Below the pieces are notes generated by a model that had not been told where the DNA came from, did no database searches, and saw only the letters and a program-made list of their open reading frames with translations. This document shows, one piece after another, positions 51,283 through 61,183 of a stretch of 64,000 nt of DNA (position 1 is its first letter; every line of letters starts with the position of its first letter). The translations under genes were made by a program, and so were the position numbers. Source of the stretch: Vibrio navarrensis (lineage in GTDB: Bacteria > Pseudomonadota > Gammaproteobacteria > Enterobacterales > Vibrionaceae). Location: assembly GCF_015767675.1 (NCBI RefSeq), contig NZ_CP065218.1, forward strand, positions 1,302,001 through 1,366,000, written 5' to 3'.

Positions 51283-53457
51283 TCACTTTTCGACTCGGAT
51301 GGCAAATTTATTCGCCAAAGAGTGCAGCTCTGACATCATTCGATAAATAAGGTGAAGCTGTTGCAGTACCATACGCACACTGTTCTCGTCATCCTCACGC
51401 CATTCGCTCAGGCGTTTATCGAGCTCTGCTTCATCATTGATGTCCAATTCGCAGGATTCGCTATGGTGGTAAAGTTGTGCTTGCAGTGCATCCAAATGTT
51501 GATGAATGACGCGATGCGCATCTAGAACCAGTTGATGTGTGGTTTCATCATCTAAACGCGTGCGATGCGCCCCCAATGCTGAAATGTAGTTGAGCATGGC
51601 GTGATTAAGGGTGAGAAAACGAAAACTCTCATCGACCGACGTTTGGTACTTGCCCGGCTCGACCAGCATATTACTGATTGCTGAAGATAAATTTGCATCG
51701 CTGTTATGTGCGTTGCGTCTTGCTATCCGATAGGCCAAGCTGTCTTTTTTGCCGATTCGGTATTGACCAATAATTTGCAGCAGATACTGTTTATTCGCTT
51801 CCACAGCATCCGCCATCACTTTGTGTAAGCGGCGTGATTGCCAATCGGGTAGAATCCAAACCACAGCCGCAACCGCCAGTGCGCAGCCAATTAGTGTATC
51901 AGCAAGTCGTGGGAGAACCACGGCATAACCTTCGCCGAGTTGGTTGAAGCAAAACAGAACCAAGAGGGTGATAAAACCGGTGGCAAACCCATAGTTGTTG
52001 ATGCGAAATGCAAAAAACAGCACTCCAGATACCACGATAAATACCAGTTGGCTCTCTTGCGAAGGGAAAAAAGTAAGCAAGGGTACGCCAATGAGCAAAC
52101 CAGCAAACGTGCCTGCCACACGAGCTGTCAGCTTCTGTTTAGTGGCACTGTAGTTGGGCTGGCAGACAAATAAGGTGGTCAGCAAAATCCAGTAGCCGCG
52201 CTCAATGCCCATCCCTTGGATGATGCCGTAGCCCGCTGTCAGGGCAATTGCCATGCGAATGGCGTGGCGAAACAGCATCGAATCGCGGTGCATGTTGGCC
52301 TGAATCCGTTGCCACATGGCTTTGAGCGTGTGCGGATTGGTGTCATCTAATACCCCTTCTTCTGGTCTTTCTGCGTCCGGGTTATTGATGTTATTGAACT
52401 GTTTTTCCACCGTCGCCAAGTTATTAAACAGATAGTTAAGTTGGGCCAGTAACCTGTTCCAAGCAGGATTTTTCTGCACTTGCAAATAGCCTAATGCGTT
52501 TTGCAGTTCAGCCAAGGCTAAAATCGACTGCTGACTGTGGGCGTACTCGTTACCAAGGCGCAGCGATTCGGCGATCTCTCGGCATGCATTGGCTTGGCTT
52601 TCGAGTAAATATTTGAAACGGAAGAGAACGTCAGAGCGCTCAAACTGCAGTGCCAGATCTTGGTAGCGATAGTGACTTGAACTTACCCGCTCGTGGATGT
52701 CCTGAGCAATAAAATAGATGTTAAGGAAGCGATCGCTCGGCCCGTCAATGTGTCCGCGTTTTGAGCGGCTAAGCAGAGTGGTTTTGCAGTTATTTAATGC
52801 CGTTACCGTTAGGGCGTTGAGCCTCGCCGCTTCAATTCGCATCGGCTGGGGAGTGAGATTGGTGACCGGATGAAACAGCTTGGCCTTGGCATCCAGGTAA
52901 TTGGCGAGTTGGCTAAAGACCATGGCCAAACTCTGCTGCACGGGCTGCATTGGCCAAAGGATCTGCCAAATCATCGACATCAGGTAGTACCAAGCGGCTC
53001 CTGACAGCAATAGCAGGGGTTGAAACCAGATATTGGTGCTCTCATGTGCGCCCAGCATGGTGTAAATCGCCAGCAGGAGTGAACCAAAAGCGATGCTGGC
53101 GTATTTGGGCCCCAGCACACCAAGCATGATGAAAGCAAAGGTAGAGATAAACAGGCCGATAGCGAACAGCCAAGGAGTGGCAAAAAGCAGTTCGATGGAA
53201 AAGGCCGCGATGGCAAAACAGACAAACGTGAGGATGAGGGCTTTGATCCGTCCGCTAAAGCTGTCATCGCTCTCTGCCAGCGCAGCAGCAATAACGCCAA
53301 GAATTAACGGTGTTATCAAGGTATGTTGTTGATAATACCAAGCGGGAATCACCACCCCCAGCAGCGTCAGTAAGATCAGCACACTGTAATTAATGGTTTT
53401 GTTTGCCCAAAAATGGCGAAGCCGGGATCTGAATTTCACACGTATCCTGTGCATCAT
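51283..53457 (-). CDS. yccS: YccS-type FUSC-family membrane protein
   Basis: This 724-residue inner-membrane protein has two blocks of hydrophobic helices (about residues 25-165 and 395-520), each followed by a helical cytoplasmic domain. That is the layout of YccS/FUSC aromatic-acid-exporter-like proteins. The segments VIPAWYYQQHTLITPLILGV and GIERGYWILLTTLFVCQPNY are distinctive. Probable efflux of aromatic or amphipathic compounds is a family-level guess. It is monocistronic and divergent from helD. Confidence 0.9.
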   Translation of the reverse strand: MMHRIRVKFRSRLRHFWANKTINYSVLILLTLLGVVIPAWYYQQHTLITPLILGVIAAALAESDDSFSGRIKALILTFVCFAIAAFSIELLFATPWLFAIGLFISTFAFIMLGVLGPKYASIAFGSLLLAIYTMLGAHESTNIWFQPLLLLSGAAWYYLMSMIWQILWPMQPVQQSLAMVFSQLANYLDAKAKLFHPVTNLTPQPMRIEAARLNALTVTALNNCKTTLLSRSKRGHIDGPSDRFLNIYFIAQDIHERVSSSHYRYQDLALQFERSDVLFRFKYLLESQANACREIAESLRLGNEYAHSQQSILALAELQNALGYLQVQKNPAWNRLLAQLNYLFNNLATVEKQFNNINNPDAERPEEGVLDDTNPHTLKAMWQRIQANMHRDSMLFRHAIRMAIALTAGYGIIQGMGIERGYWILLTTLFVCQPNYSATKQKLTARVAGTFAGLLIGVPLLTFFPSQESQLVFIVVSGVLFFAFRINNYGFATGFITLLVLFCFNQLGEGYAVVLPRLADTLIGCALAVAAVVWILPDWQSRRLHKVMADAVEANKQYLLQIIGQYRIGKKDSLAYRIARRNAHNSDANLSSAISNMLVEPGKYQTSVDESFRFLTLNHAMLNYISALGAHRTRLDDETTHQLVLDAHRVIHQHLDALQAQLYHHSESCELDINDEAELDKRLSEWREDDENSVRMVLQQLHLIYRMMSELHSLANKFAIRVEK

Positions 53458-53654
53458 TGACTAAAACGAAGTGGCTGTCAGTGTAACAGAACAAAGGTCA
53501 CGAATTATGACCTAGACACAGAAAAAGTTGCAGTTGCTGGAGAATCCACCAATCAGTGCTTTGGCTGCCAGTGTGGGGATGAATGGCTACATTTTCTATT
53601 GTCATCATGGTATAACCCGACCAAAGCAAAAATGAGACCGAGAGCAATTTGTCC

Positions 53655-55724
53655 ATGTTATTAACCGCCAATCAGACAGCGCAGTTTTTTATCCAGAATG
53701 AGTATCATCATGTCGAATTGAGCGATAACCATCTGCTGCTCGCGTCGGTTGGCAGTGAAGAACATATCCCTTTCACCGTATGGAATGGTCAGGTAAAAGT
53801 TCAACGTGGCCTATTTTGGGGAGCGCTGCAATTTTTCGCCCACGAAGTGGATGGCCGTCAACAGAGCTGGCTGGTGCAAGGCTTGCCTTGGCCAGAGTGT
53901 CGGCTTTTTGCGCGTCAAGCGGTGAATTGTTATCAAGAGTGGCATAATCAGCAATGTCGCCAGTTGAGCCAGTATCTGCCGCATTGGGAAGAGGAGTTAC
54001 ACCGACTTGAACATCTTCCTGCTTATCTGCCTCATTCGGCATTAGAGGCGTGGGCAAATCAGGTTACCGATCAACTGACAGAGATGAAAATGTCGCTTGA
54101 GGAAGCGAAATTGCGTCTTCCTGAACGCGTCGCTCGGCTAGAACAGTGGCTGCGTCACGGCACTGAAAAATTGTTCGAACGCAATCAAGCATGGCTTGAG
54201 CGTGAGAGACGCAACTGGGAAGTGCTGTTCAATCAAATTGAGTCCTCGCCATTAAACATCTCACAGCAGTATGCAGTCTTGCTTAATGATGATCACAACC
54301 TAGTGCTCGCGGGAGCGGGGTCGGGCAAGACCAGCGTGCTGACTGCTCGGGTTGCGTATTTATTGCAAAGTCATCAGGCGAGGGATGAAGAGATCTTGAT
54401 GCTGGCTTTTGGCCGGGAGGCGGCAGACGAGCTGCGCCAACGTCTACGGGATAAAATCGGCTTGGCAGCGGAGAAAACCAACGTATCAACCTTTCATCAA
54501 CTGGGGCTGTCGATTGTCAATCAAGTTGAAGAGACGCCAGTGGACATCTGCCCGATGGCGTTGGATGATAAACTGCGTATGGCTTGGTGTGTCGACTGGC
54601 TGAAGAAGCACTGGATGACGCCGACCAATTTCAAACGTTGGCAGAAACATCTCGCTAAATGGCCTATCGCCTATTTAACCGGTGATGATGAACTGGGTAG
54701 CCACGTTGAAAACCCAAAGTTGCTCTCTTGGTTGGAGAATCAAGTTTCGCAACTGGCTGCACTCGGTATTGGCAAAAAAGAAGTACAAGAACGGTTGGTG
54801 GAGCAGACAGACTACACGCGGCTAAACAGTGAGTTGGCGCTGTGCTGGCCCTGTTACAGTGCTTGGCAGAAGATGCTTAAAGAGAATAACCAAATCGATT
54901 TTCCGACCATGATCAGCCGCGCAACCCGCTATGTGGAACAAGGAAAGTTTGTGTCTCCTTGGCGATTTATTATGGTGGATGAGTACCAAGACATCTCGCC
55001 AGATCGTCTCGCTCTGGTGGAAGCGTTGAGTCAGCGAAGCAATAAACAGCCTGGTGCATCCTTGTTTGCGGTCGGAGACGACTGGCAAGCCATCTATCAA
55101 TTTGCGGGAGCGAGTGTCGACCTAACAACGGGTTTTCAAGCGCGCTTTGCTCACTCGACAGTGCACCAGCTCGACACCACCTATCGATTCAACAATATGA
55201 TTGGGGAAGTGGCCAATCGCTTTATTCAGCAAAATCCTATTCAACTGAAAAAGCAGTTGAACAGCTTCAAGCAACAAAAGCAGAAAGCCGTTTATACCGC
55301 GCCAAGTAACACGGTGGAAAAGATCCTTGATCAGTTGAATCGTCAAAGCAAAGGCAATAAATCGGTTTTGTTGCTTGGGCGTAACCATTACCACAAACCC
55401 GATCTGTGTGACGATTGGATTAAGCGTTTCACGCAGCTTGATATTCGTTTTATGACCTGCCACGCCAGCAAAGGCAAAGAGGCAGATTACGTGATTATAC
55501 TGTGCGTCGATGAAGGTCAGTTTCCAGCGAAGAAAAAGCAGTTGCACCTCAACAATGCGCTTACGCTGTCTAGTGATGATTTTGCCTATGCTGACGAGCG
55601 CAGGTTGTTCTATGTCGCGTTGACCCGCGCTCGGGAGAAAGTGTGGATCACACACAATGGTTCAGGTTCGGGCTTTGTTCAGGAACTGGTTGAGGAGGCT
55701 TACCCTGTGATCAAACAGTCCTGA
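53655..55724 (+). CDS. helD: DNA helicase IV
   Basis: This superfamily 1 (UvrD/Rep-like) helicase has about 689 residues. An N-terminal domain of about 190 residues special to HelD (RGLFWGALQFF) is followed by Walker A AGAGSGKTSVL near residue 220, motif II DEYQDISPDRL, AVGDDWQAIYQFAGAS, and motif VI RRLFYVALTRAREKVW. It unwinds 3'-5' and is linked to recombination and repair. ATG 53655 is used; an in-frame TTG lies two codons upstream. Confidence 0.94.
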   Translation: MLLTANQTAQFFIQNEYHHVELSDNHLLLASVGSEEHIPFTVWNGQVKVQRGLFWGALQFFAHEVDGRQQSWLVQGLPWPECRLFARQAVNCYQEWHNQQCRQLSQYLPHWEEELHRLEHLPAYLPHSALEAWANQVTDQLTEMKMSLEEAKLRLPERVARLEQWLRHGTEKLFERNQAWLERERRNWEVLFNQIESSPLNISQQYAVLLNDDHNLVLAGAGSGKTSVLTARVAYLLQSHQARDEEILMLAFGREAADELRQRLRDKIGLAAEKTNVSTFHQLGLSIVNQVEETPVDICPMALDDKLRMAWCVDWLKKHWMTPTNFKRWQKHLAKWPIAYLTGDDELGSHVENPKLLSWLENQVSQLAALGIGKKEVQERLVEQTDYTRLNSELALCWPCYSAWQKMLKENNQIDFPTMISRATRYVEQGKFVSPWRFIMVDEYQDISPDRLALVEALSQRSNKQPGASLFAVGDDWQAIYQFAGASVDLTTGFQARFAHSTVHQLDTTYRFNNMIGEVANRFIQQNPIQLKKQLNSFKQQKQKAVYTAPSNTVEKILDQLNRQSKGNKSVLLLGRNHYHKPDLCDDWIKRFTQLDIRFMTCHASKGKEADYVIILCVDEGQFPAKKKQLHLNNALTLSSDDFAYADERRLFYVALTRAREKVWITHNGSGSGFVQELVEEAYPVIKQS

Positions 55725-55733
55725 TTTTTATCC

Positions 55734-56189
55734 TTACCTTTGTTGATAGACACAGGTTGGCGTGTCTGGAATGGTGATGGGCATCACTTCGCCCAGTTGA
55801 TGGTTGCCAAACAGGAGATCGGCCGAAGAGGGATTGGTGGCAAGTGGAATGTTCCATACCGTTGCCAACCGGAGTAGGGCAATGACGTCAAATTGATGCG
55901 GATGCGCGTCGAGCGGATCCCAGAAGAACACCAAAACGTCAATCTCTCCTTCGGTGATTCTCGCGCCGATTTGTTGATCGCCGCCCATAGGGCCACTGCT
56001 CAATCTATCAAGGAACAGTGGTGTGTTCATCGATAAATATTGCGCGGTGGTTGAGGTGGCAACAAGTTGATGATTTTGCAATGCACTGAGATTTCGCTGA
56101 ACCCACATTAGCAGGTCGTGTTTCATTCCATCATGAGCGACAAGCGCAATACGTTTCTTTGATGGAAGTGTTCTGGTTATCTTTTTCAT
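55734..56189 (-). CDS. Divergent methylglyoxal synthase paralogue
   Basis: This 151-residue protein starts at ATG 56189 (AGGA seven bases upstream). It aligns end to end with MgsA, which turns dihydroxyacetone phosphate into methylglyoxal and phosphate. It keeps the SGPMGGDQQ active-site loop with its Asp, the H-x-x-D pair in DAHPHQFDV, and FFWDPLDAHPH. It differs in the phosphate-binding turn, ATSTTA instead of ATGTTG, losing two glycines. It lies about 200 bases downstream of the second synthase gene, separated by a terminator, and convergent with helD. It is probably an ancient duplicate, active or not. Confidence 0.85.
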   Translation of the reverse strand: MKKITRTLPSKKRIALVAHDGMKHDLLMWVQRNLSALQNHQLVATSTTAQYLSMNTPLFLDRLSSGPMGGDQQIGARITEGEIDVLVFFWDPLDAHPHQFDVIALLRLATVWNIPLATNPSSADLLFGNHQLGEVMPITIPDTPTCVYQQR

Positions 56190-56357
56190 TATTGGTCCTT
56201 TCCTAGCCAAAGCGATAATATGAAAATAATCGCTTAATGCTCATCTTAAGACGTCGTTGATAGGCTTGTTAACTAAATAAAGATAATTTGTTGCAGATGT
56301 TTGATGCGCGCACGTTTCCGAGCTGTATTTTTGGGGCCTTAACTCTAAATCATTCAG

Positions 56358-56385
56358 CAAAAAAAAGCTGCCGTGATGGCAGCTT
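56358..56385 (-). terminator. Intrinsic terminator of mgsA
   Basis: AAGCTGCC and GGCAGCTT form an 8-base stem with a 5-base loop. On the minus strand it is followed by TTTTTT. It separates the two synthase genes into different transcripts. Confidence 0.85.
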
Positions 56386-56404
56386 AGAGTGTGAGTTTCT
56401 TCGC

Positions 56405-56860
56405 TCAGGTTCGTTCGGCGAGGTAAGCCTGATAATCAGGGATCTCAATATCCACCTCTTGCTCCAGCAAAGGCGAAGCGAAGAGAAACTTAGCCGTTGC
56501 ACGGTTGGTAGCAACGGGAATGTTCCATACGCTGGCAATGCGCAGCAAAGCCTTGACATCAGGATCATGAGGTACAGCGTTCAGTGGATCCCAGAAGAAA
56601 ATTAGCATGTCTATTTTCCCTTCAGAAATCAGCGCACCAAGCTGTTGGTCGCCGCCCATAGGTCCACTGATCATGCTCTTGATCGCCAATCCTGTCTCTT
56701 TGCTCAACATAAAACCTGTGGTTCCAGTGGCATAAAGAAAGTGGCGTTGCAGCTTTTCTTTGTTTTCTTTTACCCAGCGCAGCAGCTCTGGTTTGTAGTT
56801 ATCATGCGCAACTAATGCGATATGTTTGTGCGCAGGCATGGTACGAGTTGTTTTTTGCAT
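56405..56860 (-). CDS. mgsA: Methylglyoxal synthase
   Basis: This 151-residue enzyme is nearly collinear with the E. coli protein. All active-site parts are present: ALVAHDNYK (His19 region), YATGTTG phosphate turn, [17 protein letters not shown] with the catalytic Asp, and [17 protein letters not shown] 56860 is chosen because the N-terminal [16 protein letters not shown] matches the family; the longer frame overlaps torT. It diverts dihydroxyacetone phosphate to methylglyoxal when phosphate is short. Confidence 0.95.
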   Translation of the reverse strand: MQKTTRTMPAHKHIALVAHDNYKPELLRWVKENKEKLQRHFLYATGTTGFMLSKETGLAIKSMISGPMGGDQQLGALISEGKIDMLIFFWDPLNAVPHDPDVKALLRIASVWNIPVATNRATAKFLFASPLLEQEVDIEIPDYQAYLAERT

Positions 56861-56912
56861 CAAAGTTTTCCGTTTGAATGACCATATTCGGTTTGCCCTT
56901 ATTAAGCATAAC

Positions 56913-57926
56913 TTAAGGTTGGGATTCAACTGCTTTAACGTGAAAAGTCGGCCTGTATGCGGATGGTGATAAAGAGTCTTCAATAGTTGAGATCTCAAGC
57001 GTGTCGGGCGTTAACGGTTGAATATCAGGGCTTAACGTTTGCTCATAAGGGGCGCTGCGCAAAAATCGCACCGCTTGCTCAACGGATAAGCGACCCTGCT
57101 TGACCATTTGGTCGGTCGGGGCGAATTCCACTTTGTGGCGCAGTAAACCGCGATAAACGCCGTGACTCAAATAGGTCGACACCAGCCCTATCTGTTGTGA
57201 CTTCCCGCTGATGCGCAGCTCACTGATGGCCGCTTCAATCGCGACTGCGCTACCGACTATGTAATCAACCGTTTGTGTCTCAATCACTTGTTGCACTAAG
57301 TTACGTTGTAATTCTTTGTCATTGTCGGCAGAAAGATGAACCACCACCTTAACATCACTGTCTTGAATGGCGGCGTTGAAGCCTTGTGCGACGGGTTTGG
57401 TTCCTCCTCGGTTACTTGGGCCAAGTAACAGCGCGGTTTGAACCACACCACTGCCGGCAGGATGTTTTGTTGCCAAATAGCGCCCAGCCTGATATCCCAT
57501 CCAATACCAATCAACACCAACGCTGCCTTTTAGCTGAGGGCGCTGATGCTCATCGAGCACCAGTTGATTGACGGTGGCGAAAACAGGCACCTCGCCACTC
57601 CAGCGTTGCAAATCATCGTAGAATGCGTGCGAGTCGACCGTGCCGAGCAAAATAGCCTGTGCGCCCCATTGACGACATTGCTGAAGTTGTTGCTGCTGTT
57701 TAGTGACATTGGGGTAGCCGCCGGCTTCCAAAACGCGCAGCTCTACATTCAGTCTTTGCGCCGCCAAAACCATGCCGTAGTTGACCGATAGCCAATAGGA
57801 ATCTTTCAGGTGCGGATAGATGGCGCATAGCTTCTCGCTGGCAATGGCAGTGGAGGAAGTGAGAGTGGCGAAGAAAAGTAAGCCGATAGAGCTTAATGTC
57901 GAACAAAGTGGGTTGGTTTTTAACAT
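56913..57926 (-). CDS. torT: Periplasmic TMAO-sensing protein TorT
   Basis: This 337-residue periplasmic-binding-protein-like sensor has a signal peptide (residues 1-29). TorT binds trimethylamine N-oxide and hands the signal to the TorS kinase. Family marks are [45 protein letters not shown] and a C-terminal tail [16 protein letters not shown]. It is divergent from torS, with 96 bases between the two starts. Confidence 0.9.
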   Translation of the reverse strand: MLKTNPLCSTLSSIGLLFFATLTSSTAIASEKLCAIYPHLKDSYWLSVNYGMVLAAQRLNVELRVLEAGGYPNVTKQQQQLQQCRQWGAQAILLGTVDSHAFYDDLQRWSGEVPVFATVNQLVLDEHQRPQLKGSVGVDWYWMGYQAGRYLATKHPAGSGVVQTALLLGPSNRGGTKPVAQGFNAAIQDSDVKVVVHLSADNDKELQRNLVQQVIETQTVDYIVGSAVAIEAAISELRISGKSQQIGLVSTYLSHGVYRGLLRHKVEFAPTDQMVKQGRLSVEQAVRFLRSAPYEQTLSPDIQPLTPDTLEISTIEDSLSPSAYRPTFHVKAVESQP

Positions 57927-58022
57927 GCAGCAAGGTCAATGTCAGTGGATTGCGGTAACTTTGCAGAATATAGCGTATTCTTTACCGCTTACCCAGTCGA
58001 TTCAGCCATAGGTATCTTAAGT

Positions 58023-60923
58023 ATGTTACTTGCCACAGCCAGCATTGGCCGCAAATTGCTGCTCTCGTTTATTGCTTTGGCGATGTTAGTGATGATCTCT
58101 GCATTGATTGGCGTATTGGGGTTCTCTTTGGTGGCGAAAACTGAGCGTAATGTTGTCGATACCGCCATTCCTGCAATGATAGAGGCGCGTCAAGTCTCCG
58201 AACTCAGCTCACGCATTATTGCCTCGGTACAAACCTTGTCGAACGCCAAAAATGAGCCCGAGCGTCAAGCGGCAGGCAAAGTCGTGTTTACCCAGTTAGA
58301 TAAGTTGTTTTCACATATCAAGACGCTCGGCAGTAGTGGCTCGTTTGACCCTGACTTGCTTTTGCGTCTGGAAGTGAAGGTGCAGCAGGTTATTGATAAC
58401 TTGGCGCAGCTCGGACTCTCGGTTGAGACAAGGCTCAAATTGGCCTCGGAGATCGCAGCGCAAACCGCACAAATGCGTCTACTCAGTAACGAGCTGGAGC
58501 AACTGACGCGCACGCAAGTGCTCAATACCAGTACGACTGCCGTTGCCAACATTACCCATCTGTACGCTCTGCTCTCTGCGGGGGAGCGCGAAGCAATTAT
58601 CCAAGCGTTGGATGCGTTTGTTGAGGTGGATCTCGATCTTAGTGAGCGCCTGCATGAGTTGCATTTATTGGCGTTTCGCATGCTCAATCAGATTGAAGAA
58701 GCGCGCACCTTGAACAACGCACAGCGTATTGATGAGGTGAGCCGTGAGTTTGCCGCTAATCTTAAGGTGATGCAGCGACGGGTCTCGGCGGTGGAAGACC
58801 CCACACGTTTAGCGCAGATGGCGCAGCTATTACAGCAACTTGCCGAGCGAAAAAATGTCTTTTCTCTCCTTTCCCTGCAAGAGGAAAACAATCAGCAGTC
58901 TCAAATACTGATGCTAGCAACGGTGGATCTGTTTACCCAGCTAAACGGTACCGTTAGTCACTTGGTCGATGTGTCCAATCAGGCCACAAGCGAAGCGGCG
59001 CAAGCACTCACGCACACTTTGGATTTTGCCCGTACTTTACTGACGCTCATTTCGTTGTTGGGTTTCGCGATTGTTGTGTTGATCGTGTGGCGTGTGGTGT
59101 ATGTGTCAGTCGTCAAACGTTTAACCGAGTACTCCGCTGCGCTGCTTGCCGTCGCTCAAGGGGATCTGAATGTCTCACTGCAAGTTCAAGGGCAGGATGA
59201 ATTGGCGCAAATGGGACGCGCGATCATCAAAGCGCGTGATACCGCTCAAGCATTGAAAATTGTGGCGGAAGGTGAAGCGCAGGTCAAATGCGAACTGCAA
59301 GAACACAAAGCGCATCTCGAAAAAGTGGTGACGGAGCGCACGGGTCAGTTGCAGCTCACCAATGAAAAACTCAATAATGAGGTGCTCAATCACGCGAAAG
59401 CGCGTATTGAAGCCGAACAGGCAAATCGCGCTAAGTCGGCTTTTTTGGCGACCATGAGCCATGAGATACGTACACCGATGAATGGTGTTTTAGGCACAAC
59501 GCGACTGCTCATCGATTCAGGGCTCAATGCTACTCAACGGTACTACGCGGATATCATTGAGCGCAGCGGGCATAATTTGCTCTCCATTCTCAATGACGTG
59601 CTCGACTATTCGAAAATTGAGGCGGGGCATTTACCAATCCGTCTTGCGCCTTTTGATTTGCCGCGATTGGTGCAAGATAGTTTTCAATTGATGAAAAGCC
59701 GAGCGAAAGAGAAGCAACTGGTGTTTGATTATCACCTTGAATCTGATTTAAGCCACTACTGGCTCGGTGATGTGACCCGCTTAGGGCAAGTGTTAAATAA
59801 CTTAGTTAGCAATGCGATCAAATTTACCACCGACGGTGACGTGGATATTTACGTCTGCCGCGATCCTGAAGATGAGAAGCGAGTGCTGTTTGAAGTGAGC
59901 GATAGCGGTGTTGGGATCGCTCCAACTGAACTGGCGAGATTATTTGATGCTTTCACACAGGTTGGTGAAGGGCATTCTCATGTTGGCGGAACCGGTTTAG
60001 GGCTGGCGATCAGTAAGCGATTGGTCGAAGCGATGGGCGGCGAGATCGGCGTCGAATCTGAGCCAAACGTTGGCAGTCGGTTCTGGTTCAGTGTGCCGCT
60101 CGAAAGCACCGAGGTGCCGGAAGAAAGTGAAGCTCTTGCCCAGCCATGTGTGAGCACTGTGTCGGCGACGATTCTTCTGGTTGAAGACAATCCTGTGAAT
60201 CGCTTGGTCGCGGAGGGTTTTCTGCACAGCTTGGGCCATCAGGTATGGGTGGCAAAAAATGGATCAGAGGCAGAAGCGCTCGCGCGGCAACACGCTTTTG
60301 ATCTTGCCCTGATTGACATTAATCTTCCGGATTGCAACGGCTGTGATCTTATACAGCGTCTCAAAAGACAAGAAGGCAGCTTGAATTGCAACACGCCGAT
60401 GGTGGCCGTTTCTGCGCATGTTTTTGATGAGGAGGTCGCGCAGTATCTCGCGGCTGGCTTTGATGGCTATCTGGCAAAACCGTTGCAAAAAGAAGCGTTG
60501 GCGGAAGAAGTACAATATTGGCTTTGCCAGCCCAATGAGCCGAAAAACCAGTCAGCTAGCGAGGTCATCTCTTTGCTTGATAGAGAAAGTGAATTGCTGA
60601 ACGTCGAGCTGCTTAACGCGGATCTGCATATTCTTGGGCAAGAAAAGATGGTGCAAATTGTTACCCTATTTACCCAAAGTAGCCAAGAAATCGCGGCTCA
60701 AATGGCACAGGCATCGGTTGCAGGCGATGGCGAAAAAATAAAGAATTTAGCCCACAAGCTCAAAGGCAGCGCAGGCAGTTTAGGTCTCACCAGCCTGATG
60801 ACGCTTTGTCAACAAATTGAAGCCGACATTTCGCCTTTGCAAGCCTATCGAACAGAGCTGCAGACATTGGACACCGTGCTTATTGACAGCATAAGGGCGC
60901 TAAATGCACAGCTTGGCCTTTAA
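58023..60923 (+). CDS. torS: TMAO sensor hybrid histidine kinase TorS
   Basis: This 966-residue hybrid kinase starts at ATG 58023, before the first membrane helix (ASIGRKLLLSFIALAMLVMI); an upstream frame is not hydrophobic. It has a periplasmic TorS sensor region (about 38-335), a second helix near 340-360, HAMP, histidine kinase domain (phospho-His480 in ATMSHEIRTPMNG, ATP site GGTGLGLAISKRL), receiver (Asp765 in LIDINLPDCNG) and HPt (His911 in AHKLKGSAGSLG). This is the TorS phosphorelay order. Its response regulator TorR and the TMAO reductase are not encoded in the window. Confidence 0.92.
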   Translation: MLLATASIGRKLLLSFIALAMLVMISALIGVLGFSLVAKTERNVVDTAIPAMIEARQVSELSSRIIASVQTLSNAKNEPERQAAGKVVFTQLDKLFSHIKTLGSSGSFDPDLLLRLEVKVQQVIDNLAQLGLSVETRLKLASEIAAQTAQMRLLSNELEQLTRTQVLNTSTTAVANITHLYALLSAGEREAIIQALDAFVEVDLDLSERLHELHLLAFRMLNQIEEARTLNNAQRIDEVSREFAANLKVMQRRVSAVEDPTRLAQMAQLLQQLAERKNVFSLLSLQEENNQQSQILMLATVDLFTQLNGTVSHLVDVSNQATSEAAQALTHTLDFARTLLTLISLLGFAIVVLIVWRVVYVSVVKRLTEYSAALLAVAQGDLNVSLQVQGQDELAQMGRAIIKARDTAQALKIVAEGEAQVKCELQEHKAHLEKVVTERTGQLQLTNEKLNNEVLNHAKARIEAEQANRAKSAFLATMSHEIRTPMNGVLGTTRLLIDSGLNATQRYYADIIERSGHNLLSILNDVLDYSKIEAGHLPIRLAPFDLPRLVQDSFQLMKSRAKEKQLVFDYHLESDLSHYWLGDVTRLGQVLNNLVSNAIKFTTDGDVDIYVCRDPEDEKRVLFEVSDSGVGIAPTELARLFDAFTQVGEGHSHVGGTGLGLAISKRLVEAMGGEIGVESEPNVGSRFWFSVPLESTEVPEESEALAQPCVSTVSATILLVEDNPVNRLVAEGFLHSLGHQVWVAKNGSEAEALARQHAFDLALIDINLPDCNGCDLIQRLKRQEGSLNCNTPMVAVSAHVFDEEVAQYLAAGFDGYLAKPLQKEALAEEVQYWLCQPNEPKNQSASEVISLLDRESELLNVELLNADLHILGQEKMVQIVTLFTQSSQEIAAQMAQASVAGDGEKIKNLAHKLKGSAGSLGLTSLMTLCQQIEADISPLQAYRTELQTLDTVLIDSIRALNAQLGL

Positions 60924-60952
60924 AAAAACCTCCGCACAAAGCGGAGGTTTTT
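60924..60952 (+). terminator. Intrinsic terminator of torS
   Basis: AAAAACCTCCGC and GCGGAGGTTTTT form a 12-base stem with a 5-base loop directly after the stop. It is bidirectional in form and would also end the minus-strand small gene at 60971. Confidence 0.9.
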
Positions 60953-60970
60953 AGCGTTATCGGGCAGAGT

Positions 60971-61159
60971 TTAACGCCAATCGTCATCACGGTTTACGCT
61001 ACTTTCCAGCGCATTTAGGTCGTCGTCGAATGGGTGTTCGATACGGCCCCGCAATGCATCCAACTGGTTTTCCAGCATATTGACGGTCTCATAATCTCCT
61101 TCGGAACAGGCGACGTAAATTCGCTGTTCCAGAGCTTCGATACGATCCCGGATACTCAT
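60971..61159 (-). CDS. 62-residue acidic coiled-coil protein
   Basis: This small protein (MSIRDRIEALEQRIY...) is predicted to be a helical hairpin with heptad-like leucines and an acidic tail (DDDLNALESSVNRDDDWR). GGGAGG lies six bases before the ATG. It begins 24 bases after the cis/trans isomerase gene on the same strand, so the two are probably co-transcribed. I recognise no named family with certainty. Confidence 0.75.
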   Translation of the reverse strand: MSIRDRIEALEQRIYVACSEGDYETVNMLENQLDALRGRIEHPFDDDLNALESSVNRDDDWR

Positions 61160-61183
61160 GGGAACCTCCCTGACTCGATTGCT

